Made by a program: the position numbers and the translations under genes | Part shown: positions 1 to 5,685 of the stretch, one piece after another | Numbering within the stretch: position 1 is the stretch's first letter | Layout: the number at the start of each line of letters is the position of its first letter | From: Sedimentisphaerales bacterium | GTDB lineage: Bacteria; Planctomycetota; Phycisphaerae; Sedimentisphaerales; SG8-4 | DNA: 6,566 bases | Direction of reading: 5' to 3' | Assembly (NCBI GenBank): GCA_016932895.1 | Contig: JAFGCA010000057.1 | Coordinates: 1-6,566, forward strand | The notes under the pieces: generated by a model | What the model was told of the DNA's origin: nothing | The model's input: the letters and a program-made list of their open reading frames with translations, nothing else | Database searches by the model: none

Positions 1-783
1 CCACGCCCACGCCGCGATCGACCCCCACGCGTCGCCCGCACGCTCGCCCTCCCTTGGCTCGTCAAACACGCCATGCACCCCGTTCTCAAAGCCATCGTCG
101 AGGTCCGGATCAATGTCGCCATAATACATCGTCGCCAACGCATATCCGCGCGAAAGAATCATCTCCACCGGGAAACGCGACGCACTACTGCCCCGCGATT
201 CTTCCGTCGCCCGATTGTCGACAACCCCAGTCCCCGTACGCCGCATCCAGTTGGTATTCAACCTGATACCGGGATCATCGCAGATGCTATGATTGCCGAA
301 AAAGTTGAGGAGCACAAACGCCGGCGCCGGCTTGTCGCTGCCATGGGGCAGATAGATCAGAAGATATAACGACATTTTCTTTCCTTGGTGGCTCAGATCG
401 ATGCATACCTGCTTGCGCGTCGCCAGCCCATCGAGCGCGTTGCGATCCTCGTCATAGCAGGCAAATGTCATGCCGGCAGGCCTGCCAATCGGCGCCCGGC
501 CGTATACGTGCCTGCGAAACAGCTCGAGAATCTCCGGCCGCCGCTTCGTCCGCCACGTCTCCACGTCGCCCACTCGCGCCCCGTCGCTCATCACCAGCCC
601 ATCGGGCAGCGTATATGAAGGGACCTCCGCCTCGTCGTACAGAAACTGCCCCCGCCGCTGCTCGTGTTCCCGCACCACCTCTGGATCCGCCCGCCAACTT
701 GCCCCGTCGCCGCGAGCCCCCGCAGGAAAGAGAACGCTCAGCAAACACCCCACCAACCACAGCCGCAAACTTGATCTGAACAT
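1..783 (-). CDS. CE15-type glucuronoyl esterase, N-terminal part (runs off left edge)
   Basis: This is an exported carbohydrate esterase of the CE15 (4-O-methyl-glucuronoyl methylesterase) type, which cleaves ester bonds between glucuronic acid on xylan and lignin alcohols. The 261 visible codons start at ATG 781-783, six bases downstream of a near-perfect AAAGGAGG. Residues 1-25 form a signal peptide (n-region MFRSS, hydrophobic core, ARG before D26). An L-V-G-C string at 10-13 resembles a lipobox but sits early in the core, so Sec/SPI cleavage is favoured. Family-like blocks are RRPEILELFRRHVYGRAP (81-98), LLNFFGNHSICDDPGI (158-173), SRGYALATMYYGDIDPD (211-227) and the WGSIAAWAW block reached at the edge. 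The nucleophile Ser, normally just after this block, and the rest of the triad lie outside the window, so activity cannot be judged. Codons end mostly in G, unlike the plus-strand operon. The gene is divergent from the sugar-oxidoreductase operon. A generic acetyl-xylan-esterase-like alpha/beta hydrolase is the alternative. Confidence 0.86.
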   Translation of the reverse strand, partial: MFRSSLRLWLVGCLLSVLFPAGARGDGASWRADPEVVREHEQRRGQFLYDEAEVPSYTLPDGLVMSDGARVGDVETWRTKRRPEILELFRRHVYGRAPIGRPAGMTFACYDEDRNALDGLATRKQVCIDLSHQGKKMSLYLLIYLPHGSDKPAPAFVLLNFFGNHSICDDPGIRLNTNWMRRTGTGVVDNRATEESRGSSASRFPVEMILSRGYALATMYYGDIDPDLDDGFENGVHGVFDEPREGERAGDAWGSIAAWAW

Positions 784-788
784 CTCAG

Positions 789-796
789 CCTCCTTT
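789..796 (-). promoter_or_regulatory. Ribosome binding site of the CE15 esterase
   Basis: Read on the minus strand this is AAAGGAGG, followed by five bases and the ATG at 783. It is one of the strongest Shine-Dalgarno matches in the window and fixes the esterase start. Confidence 0.8.
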
Positions 797-812
797 CGGG
801 AAACCCCAAGCC

Positions 813-842
813 ATTGTACGGCAAGCCTTTGGGTCGTGGCAA
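813..842 (-). promoter_or_regulatory. Sigma70-like promoter of the CE15 esterase
   Basis: On the minus strand, TTGCCA (842-837) and TACAAT (818-813) are separated by 18 bases, each matching the -35 and -10 consensus at 5 of 6 positions. Transcription would start near 806, giving a leader of about 20 nt that contains the AAAGGAGG ribosome site. The fit between promoter, leader length and start codon supports it. No transcript data are available. Confidence 0.55.
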
Positions 843-844
843 CA

Positions 845-857
845 CCGTGAATCACGG
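845..857. promoter_or_regulatory. Perfect 13-bp palindrome, candidate operator between divergent genes
   Basis: CCGTGA-A-TCACGG is a perfect inverted repeat with 6-bp arms around one central base. It lies two bases upstream of the esterase -35 box (837-842) and about 100 bp upstream of the operon promoter. Symmetric sites of this size usually bind dimeric helix-turn-helix regulators. The stem is too short and the position wrong for a terminator. No regulator gene is in the window, so the binding factor is unknown. Confidence 0.4.
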
Positions 858-956
858 CCCGATCTTCTTCACCCGCTTTGCAAGGCCAAGCCTGCCCCGG
901 GGTATGCCCGTGTTTTCCCCTCCCGCCCGCTGCCGCCTGCCCCGTCGAATCGACGG

Positions 957-984
957 TTGACCGGCCGGCCCGACCCGGTAGAAT
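957..984 (+). promoter_or_regulatory. Sigma70-like promoter of the sugar-oxidoreductase operon
   Basis: TTGACC (957-962) and TAGAAT (979-984) are separated by 16 bases, each hexamer matching consensus at 5 of 6 positions. The predicted start of transcription is near 991, about 40 nt before the ATG at 1031. It is the only well-formed promoter seen upstream of the four plus-strand genes, so it probably drives all of them. Confidence 0.55.
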
Positions 985-1030
985 GAAAGTGAAATCGCGG
1001 GGATAAACTTGGGGGTGCGTGAGGTGTGCG

Positions 1031-1972
1031 ATGGACCGAAGAGGGTTCCTTTCCACCACGGCGATGGGCGTTGCCGCCGGATTGGCGGGTGCCGAAGCCG
1101 TCGCTCAAACGACCGACAGCCCCGCTCCCGCGTCTTCTTCCTCCAGATTCAAGCTCAAATATGCCCCCCATTTCGGCATGTTCGAGAACCACGCCGGCAA
1201 GGATCTCATCGACCAGATCCGCTTCGCCGCCGACCAGGGCTTTACCGCCTGGGAAGACAACGGCATGATCCATCGCCCGGCCGACCTCCAGGAAAAAATC
1301 GGAAACGCCCTCCGCGACCTGGGCATGCAGATGGGCGTTTTCGTCGTCTTCGCCGTCTCCGATTTCGCCAGCGAAGACATGGTCACCCGCACCGACCGCG
1401 ACTATCGCGACTTCCTGCGAAAGGAAATGCAAAACGCCGTCGAATGCGGCAAACGATGCGGCGCCGCCTGGTCCACCGTCGTCCCAGGCCACATCAGCCA
1501 GAAACTCGAATACGAATACCAACTGGCCAATTGCGTCGAAAACCTCCGCGTAATGGCCGAAGTCTACGAACCCCACGGCCTCGTCATGGTCCTCGAACCG
1601 CTCAACTGGTGGGCGAATCACCCCGGCCTCTTCCTCCAGAAAATCCCCCAGGCCTACAACATCTGCCGTGCCGTCAACAGCCCCGCCTGCAAAATCCTCG
1701 ACGACCTCTACCATCAACAGGTCACCGAAGGCAACCTCATCCCCAATATGGACAAGGCCTGGGACGAGATCGCTTACATCCAGGTCGGCGACAACCCCGG
1801 CCGCAAGGAACCCACCACCGGCGAGATCAACTACCGCAACATCTTCCAATGGCTCCATCGTCGCGGCTACCAGGGCGTCATCGGCATGGAGCACGGCCTC
1901 AGCGGCAAAGGCAAACAGGGCGAGCAGGCCCTCCTCCACGCCTACCGCCAATGCGACGATTTCTCTATCTGA
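1031..1972 (+). CDS. Tat-exported hydroxypyruvate isomerase-like TIM-barrel protein
   Basis: A 313-residue protein of the sugar phosphate isomerase/epimerase (AP endonuclease 2-like, PF01261) superfamily, closest in motifs to hydroxypyruvate isomerase (Hyi). A twin-arginine leader (MDRRGFL, residues 1-7, then a hydrophobic stretch and an AVAQ cleavage region near 23-26) predicts Tat export; without it the domain is about the usual Hyi length. Family signatures are LEPLN (188-192, acidic E189), LDDLYH (223-228), QVGDNPGR followed by EPTTGEINY (251-268) and GMEH with E287. E189 and E287 match the two catalytic or metal-binding glutamates of Hyi. The ATG at 1031 is chosen over an in-frame GTG at 1019 because GAGGTG (1021-1026) sits just before it and the Tat motif follows at once. 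It is the first gene of the operon. The exported location argues against a simple glyoxylate-pathway role; acting on an oxidised sugar is more likely (inference). Confidence 0.85.
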   Translation: MDRRGFLSTTAMGVAAGLAGAEAVAQTTDSPAPASSSSRFKLKYAPHFGMFENHAGKDLIDQIRFAADQGFTAWEDNGMIHRPADLQEKIGNALRDLGMQMGVFVVFAVSDFASEDMVTRTDRDYRDFLRKEMQNAVECGKRCGAAWSTVVPGHISQKLEYEYQLANCVENLRVMAEVYEPHGLVMVLEPLNWWANHPGLFLQKIPQAYNICRAVNSPACKILDDLYHQQVTEGNLIPNMDKAWDEIAYIQVGDNPGRKEPTTGEINYRNIFQWLHRRGYQGVIGMEHGLSGKGKQGEQALLHAYRQCDDFSI

Positions 1973-1973
1973 C

Positions 1974-1978
1974 AGGAG
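1974..1978 (+). promoter_or_regulatory. Ribosome binding site of the DUF1080 gene, next to the previous stop
   Basis: AGGAG starts two bases after the upstream TGA (1970-1972) and seven bases before the ATG at 1986. The tight junction suggests that translation of the isomerase-like and DUF1080 genes is coupled. Confidence 0.7.
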
Positions 1979-1985
1979 TGTTCGT

Positions 1986-2639
1986 ATGACAGCAAAACTC
2001 GCGTACGCCTCACTGGTCGGCCTGATGCTTGTCCTTCTGGCAGGCTGCGCCGGCCTCAACCCGGCCCCATCGCAGCCCACCGCCCTTTTCAACGGCCGCG
2101 ACCTCGCCGGCTGGGATGTCGTTCTCCAGGACAACGCCGCAAACGACGATACCTTCACCGTCCAGGACGGCGTCATCCACTGCACCGGCGACCCCGTCGG
2201 CTTCATCCGCACCGCCGGCGATTACAAAGACTTCCTTCTCCACGTCGAGTGGCGATGGGGCGAGTCGCCCGGCAACAGCGGCATCCTCGTCCACGCCCAG
2301 GCCGCCGACAACGTCTGGCCCCTGTGCGTGGAAGCCCAACTCATGGCCAACAACGCCGGCGACATCATCCTCATCGGCGGCAGCAGCGCCGCCGACTACC
2401 CCGCCGACGAGTCCGGCCGCAGCGTCCGCATCCCCAAACGCCAGGCCTCCAGCGAAACCCCCCCCGGCCAGTGGAACCAGGCCGACGTCTACTGCGCCGG
2501 CGACACCGTCCGCGTCTACGTCAACGGCGTCCTCCAGAACACCGCTTTCCAGGTCAACCCCGCCGCAGGCCGCATCTGCCTGCAAAGTGAAGGCGCCCCC
2601 ATCGAGTTCCGCAATATCACTCTCACGCCGCTGCCATAA
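1986..2639 (+). CDS. DUF1080 / 3-keto-disaccharide hydrolase family lipoprotein
   Basis: A 217-residue protein of the DUF1080 family (PF06439, concanavalin-like jelly roll), whose studied members act on 3-keto-glycosides. Residues 1-21 are a lipoprotein signal with lipobox LAGC (18-21), so C21 should be lipidated and the protein membrane-anchored outside the cytoplasm. Domain blocks in order are ALFNGRDLAGW (33-43), FTVQDGVIHCTG (57-68), DFLLHVEWRWGESPGNSGILVH (82-103), the VEAQLM strand (115-120), GQWNQADVYCAGDTVRVYVNG (161-181) and the closing LQSEGAPIEFRNI motif (199-211), which is diagnostic. Length is complete for a single domain. The start is set by AGGAG and by the signal peptide. It lies 13 nt behind the isomerase-like gene and 53 nt before the first oxidoreductase. 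Whether it acts as hydrolase, lyase or hydratase here cannot be read from sequence. Confidence 0.9.
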   Translation: MTAKLAYASLVGLMLVLLAGCAGLNPAPSQPTALFNGRDLAGWDVVLQDNAANDDTFTVQDGVIHCTGDPVGFIRTAGDYKDFLLHVEWRWGESPGNSGILVHAQAADNVWPLCVEAQLMANNAGDIILIGGSSAADYPADESGRSVRIPKRQASSETPPGQWNQADVYCAGDTVRVYVNGVLQNTAFQVNPAAGRICLQSEGAPIEFRNITLTPLP

Positions 2640-2677
2640 CCGTATCATTATCCGCCGCGCCCACAGGCCGCCAGGCC

Positions 2678-2683
2678 AAGGAG
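2678..2683 (+). promoter_or_regulatory. Ribosome binding site choosing ATG 2693 for the first oxidoreductase
   Basis: AAGGAG is nine bases before ATG 2693 but only three before the in-frame GTG at 2687. The spacing favours the ATG. Confidence 0.65.
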
Positions 2684-2692
2684 TTTGTGCTG

Positions 2693-3991
2693 ATGAATTC
2701 TCGCAAGCCTGATTTATCCCTCTCCCGTCGCCATTTCCTGCAATCCTCCGCCGTCGCCGGCCTGGCCGCCGTCGCCTCCCGCATCCCCGGCGCTTACGCC
2801 CAGGCCTCCGACACCCTCCGCATCGGCGTCATCGGCGCCGGCGGCCGAGGCACAGGCGCCGCCCTCAACTGCCTCGAAGCCGCCGACGGCGTCAAACTCG
2901 TCGCACTCGCCGACCTCTTCCCCGACCGCGTCGACGGCGCCATGAACAAGTTCCGCGAACAACTCAAAGAACGCACCGATCAGCTCGTCGACATCCCCGC
3001 CGGCCGCCGCTTCACCGGCTTCGACGCCTACAAACAACTCCTCGCACTCGACGACGTCGATCTCGTTATACTCGCCACCCCGCCGCACTTCAGACCTCAG
3101 CACTTCGCCGCCGCCGTCGAGGCCGGCAAGCACGTCTTTATGGAAAAACCCGTCGCCGTTGACCCCGTCGGCGTCCGCACCGTCATTGCCGCCGCCAAAG
3201 TCGCCGACGACAAAAGCCTCTCCGTCGTCGCCGGCACCCAACGCCGACATCAGAACCACTACCTCGATATCATGAAACGCATCCACGACGGCGCCATCGG
3301 CGACCTCGTCGGCGGCCAGGTCTACTGGATGCAGGGCGCCCTCTGGTCCCATGAACGCAGGCCCGAATGGACCGACATGGAATACTACCTCCGTAACTGG
3401 CTCTACCACACCTGGCTCTCCGGAGACCACATCGTCGAACAGCACCTCCACAACCTCGACGTCATGAACTGGGCCTTCGGCGCCCTGCCCGAATCCGCCG
3501 TCGCCATGGGCGGCCGCCAGGTCCGCACCGCAGAAATCTTCGGAAACGCCTTCGACCACTTCGCCGTCGAATATCAGTTCTCAGACTCCATCCGCGTCGA
3601 AAGCAAATGCCGCCAGATCGCCGGTTGCGCCGACCGTGTCTCCGAACACATCGTCGGAACAAAAGGCGCCGCCTACTTCGACAGCCGCACCGCATTCATC
3701 TCCGGCGAAAACGAATACAAATACGACGGCCCCGACCCCAACCCCTATGTCCAGGAACACGCAGACCTCATCGCCGCCATCCGCTCCGGCCGCCCCGTCA
3801 ACGAGGCCGTGCAAGTCGCCGAAAGCACCCTCACCGCTATCCTCGGCCGCATGAGCGCCTACACCGGCCGCGAAATCTCCTGGAAATGGATCCGAGAACG
3901 GTCCCAACTCGCACTCGGCCCGAAAACATACCAGTTCGGCCCGCTCCCCGTCGATCCCATCGCCGTGCCAGGCCAGACTGAGCTTGTGTAA
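2693..3991 (+). CDS. Tat-exported Gfo/Idh/MocA family oxidoreductase (first copy)
   Basis: A 432-residue NAD(P)-dependent sugar or polyol oxidoreductase of the Gfo/Idh/MocA family. The twin-arginine leader SRRHFLQ (11-17) followed by a hydrophobic stretch to about AYAQ (34-37) predicts export in folded form. The Rossmann dinucleotide motif is GVIGAGGRG (45-53), with an ALADLF strand after it, and the family EKP motif is at 151-153 with K152 as the expected catalytic lysine. The C-terminal substrate domain has SGDHIVEQHLHNLD (243-256), the histidine-rich block of this subfamily, with H253 and D256 as likely active-site residues. The C-terminal IAAIRSGRPVNEAVQVAEST segment (360-379) is also typical. 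By context it could oxidise or re-reduce the C3 position of a glycosyl unit. The exact substrate is not visible; inositol-type substrates are an alternative. Confidence 0.9.
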   Translation: MNSRKPDLSLSRRHFLQSSAVAGLAAVASRIPGAYAQASDTLRIGVIGAGGRGTGAALNCLEAADGVKLVALADLFPDRVDGAMNKFREQLKERTDQLVDIPAGRRFTGFDAYKQLLALDDVDLVILATPPHFRPQHFAAAVEAGKHVFMEKPVAVDPVGVRTVIAAAKVADDKSLSVVAGTQRRHQNHYLDIMKRIHDGAIGDLVGGQVYWMQGALWSHERRPEWTDMEYYLRNWLYHTWLSGDHIVEQHLHNLDVMNWAFGALPESAVAMGGRQVRTAEIFGNAFDHFAVEYQFSDSIRVESKCRQIAGCADRVSEHIVGTKGAAYFDSRTAFISGENEYKYDGPDPNPYVQEHADLIAAIRSGRPVNEAVQVAESTLTAILGRMSAYTGREISWKWIRERSQLALGPKTYQFGPLPVDPIAVPGQTELV

Positions 3992-4008
3992 CCGTATCTG
4001 TTTCACAG

Positions 4009-4014
4009 AAAGGA
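4009..4014 (+). promoter_or_regulatory. Ribosome binding site choosing ATG 4023 for the second oxidoreductase
   Basis: AAAGGA lies eight bases before ATG 4023. The open frame also extends upstream to a TTG at 3984, overlapping the previous gene, but that start has no ribosome site and would put 13 residues before the Tat leader. ATG 4023 is preferred. Confidence 0.6.
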
Positions 4015-4022
4015 ATCCTCTT

Positions 4023-5438
4023 ATGACCGATCGCAATCATACATCTCTCGGTTCTCGTCAATTGTCCCGTCGCGGCTTCCTCGCCTCCGCGGGCGCCGCC
4101 ACCGCCGCCTTCACCATCCTGCCCAGCCGCGCCTTCGGCCAGAACGGCGCGGCCCTGCCCCCCAGCGAACGCCTCAACGTCGCCGGCATCGGCGTCGGCG
4201 GCATGGGCAAGAACAACGTCGCCAACGTCGCCGAGGCAGGCCATAACATCGTCGCCCTCTGCGACGTCGATTTCGACTACGCCGGAGAAACCTTCAAACA
4301 GTACCCCGACGCCAAGGTCTTCCGCGACTACCGAAAAATGCTCGACGACATGGCAGACCAGATCGACGCCGTCATCGTCGCCACCCCGGACCACACCCAC
4401 GCCGTCATCGCCATGGACGCCATGAAACGCGGCAAGCACGTCTACGTCCAGAAACCCCTCACCCACAACGTCTGGGAAGCCCGACAGCTCACCGAAGCCG
4501 CCCGAAAATACAAAGTCGCCACCCAGATGGGAAACCAGGGACATTCCTCCGAAGAAATCCGCCTTATCTGCGAGTGGATCTGGGCCGGCGCCATCGGCGA
4601 TATCCGCGAAGTCTGGGCCTGGACCAATCGCCCCGTCTGGCCCCAGGGTATCGAAGTCGGCCGACCCGAAGAAACCCCCGGCGCCCCCGATTCCATCACC
4701 GACGCTGGCTGGGACCTCTGGATCGGACCCCAGCCCCACCGTCCCTACCATCCCGCCTATCACCCCTGGAAGTGGCGCGGCTGGTGGCAATTCGGCACCG
4801 GCGCACTCGGCGACATGGCCTGCCACATCCTCGACCCCGTATTCTGGGCGCTCAAACTCCTCTATCCCTCCCGCGTCGAGGCCTTCCACAGCACGTACTT
4901 CGGCAACGACTGGAATATCGAAAACAGAAACGAACGATGCCCCCGATCCGAAATCGTCTATTACACCTTCCCCGCTCGCGAAGGCATGCCCGAAGTCAAG
5001 GTCACCTGGTACGATGGCGGCATGATGCCCCCACGACCCGAAGAGCTTGAACCCGGCCGACGCATGGGAGACAAGGACGGCGGCGCCCTCTTCATCGGCG
5101 ACAAAGGAAAGCTCATGTGCGGCTGCTATGGCAGAAGTCCACGCCTCATCCCCGAGTCCGCCATGCGAGACCTCATGGCCAATCGACCCGAAAAAACCGT
5201 CCCACGCGTCGAGGGCTCCCACGAACAGGACTGGCTCATCGCCTGCAAGGGCGGACGACCCGCTTCGAGCAACTTCGACTACTCCGGCCCCCTTACCGAA
5301 ATGGTCGTCATGGGAAACCTCGCCGTCCGCAACCCCGGCGAACAGATCCTCTGGGACGGCAAGAACATGAAGGTCGCCAACAAGCCCGAGCTCGATTCCA
5401 TGATCCGCGAGCCCTACCGCGACGGCTGGTCCCTCTGA
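4023..5438 (+). CDS. Tat-exported Gfo/Idh/MocA family oxidoreductase (second, divergent copy)
   Basis: A 471-residue Gfo/Idh/MocA oxidoreductase, clearly not a recent duplicate of its neighbour. The Tat motif LSRRGFLA (14-21) and hydrophobic core end near AFGQ (37-40), predicting export. The Rossmann loop is GIGVGGMG (55-62), then an ALCDVD strand (78-83). TPDHTHAV (121-128) precedes QKPLTHNVWEAR (143-154), where the usual EKP glutamate is glutamine but K144 is kept. DLWIGP (231-236), a Trp-, Pro- and His-rich segment (237-255) and GDMACHILDP (263-272, with H268 and D271) mark the large, often planctomycete, subfamily with bulky aromatic inserts. It follows the first oxidoreductase after 31 nt and closes the operon before a strong hairpin. 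A pair of unlike Gfo enzymes suggests one oxidation and one reduction step. Substrate is unknown. Confidence 0.9.
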   Translation: MTDRNHTSLGSRQLSRRGFLASAGAATAAFTILPSRAFGQNGAALPPSERLNVAGIGVGGMGKNNVANVAEAGHNIVALCDVDFDYAGETFKQYPDAKVFRDYRKMLDDMADQIDAVIVATPDHTHAVIAMDAMKRGKHVYVQKPLTHNVWEARQLTEAARKYKVATQMGNQGHSSEEIRLICEWIWAGAIGDIREVWAWTNRPVWPQGIEVGRPEETPGAPDSITDAGWDLWIGPQPHRPYHPAYHPWKWRGWWQFGTGALGDMACHILDPVFWALKLLYPSRVEAFHSTYFGNDWNIENRNERCPRSEIVYYTFPAREGMPEVKVTWYDGGMMPPRPEELEPGRRMGDKDGGALFIGDKGKLMCGCYGRSPRLIPESAMRDLMANRPEKTVPRVEGSHEQDWLIACKGGRPASSNFDYSGPLTEMVVMGNLAVRNPGEQILWDGKNMKVANKPELDSMIREPYRDGWSL

Positions 5439-5466
5439 ACCCGCTGCGACAATCTGACCCGCCACC

Positions 5467-5495
5467 CCGGCCTCGCGGCGACCCCGCGGGGCCGG
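5467..5495 (+). terminator. Strong GC hairpin after the operon, candidate terminator
   Basis: Arms 5467-5478 and 5484-5495 pair over 12 bases, with a single G-U pair, around the 5-nt loop CGACC. The hairpin begins 28 nt after the last stop codon. The downstream CTCTTGCTCC is only weakly T-rich, so it may end transcription inefficiently, need Rho, or mainly protect the 3' end of the message. Confidence 0.6.
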
Positions 5496-5549
5496 CTCTT
5501 GCTCCAGCACCCGATTCCACTTTTCCCGTTACGAAATTCCCTTTCCCCC

Positions 5550-5579
5550 TTGACACCCATGCCCGGATTCCGCTATCCT
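5550..5579 (+). promoter_or_regulatory. Sigma70-like promoter of the PEP-CTERM gene
   Basis: A perfect TTGACA (5550-5555) is followed after 18 bases by TATCCT (5574-5579), which matches the -10 box at 4 of 6 positions. It lies after the operon hairpin and would give a leader of about 100 nt before the ATG at 5686. That leader contains a short inverted repeat, GACCG-CCT-CGGTC (5603-5615). I saw no sigma54-type TGGCAC/TTGC site. Confidence 0.5.
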
Positions 5580-5672
5580 CCCACTTGACCAGTCCAGCTG
5601 GCGACCGCCTCGGTCCCATGGCCCTTGAGAGAGACCAGACGAGCTGTGTGTGCGCGCTTGCGTCGATCAAAA

Positions 5673-5678
5673 AGGAGG
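5673..5678 (+). promoter_or_regulatory. Ribosome binding site of the PEP-CTERM gene
   Basis: AGGAGG, inside AAAGGAGGAA, is seven bases before ATG 5686. It rules out the in-frame GTG at 5650, which would place 12 charged or polar residues before the signal peptide. Confidence 0.8.
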
Positions 5679-5685
5679 AATTGCC

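Noticed and set aside
452..760. 102-codon minus-strand open frame
   Set aside because: It lies in a shifted frame inside the CE15 esterase gene on the same strand. Its Arg/Gly/Ala-rich translation has no family features, whereas the esterase frame has a signal peptide, ribosome site and conserved blocks.
961..970. CCGGCCGGCC palindrome between the -35 and -10 boxes of the operon promoter
   Set aside because: It is low-complexity GC sequence expected by chance at this base composition, and it overlaps the promoter spacer. The 13-bp palindrome at 845-857 is a better operator candidate.
869..2212. 447-codon open frame on the minus strand
   Set aside because: Over the isomerase-like gene it is in codon register with that gene. 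C-ending codons on the plus strand give antisense codons beginning with G, which can never be stops. The translation has no family motifs and the plus-strand gene is unmistakable.
2010..2648. 212-codon open frame on the minus strand
   Set aside because: In-register antisense shadow of the DUF1080 gene, with no motifs or ribosome site that would support it.
2714..3559. 281-codon open frame on the minus strand
   Set aside because: In-register antisense shadow of the first oxidoreductase, with composition typical of such shadows.
3837..5510. 557-codon open frame on the minus strand, the longest in the window
   Set aside because: It is in antisense register with the second oxidoreductase and open for the same wobble-C reason. 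It is a Gly/Val/Asp-rich shadow with no recognisable domain, and the plus strand encodes a clear Gfo/Idh/MocA protein.
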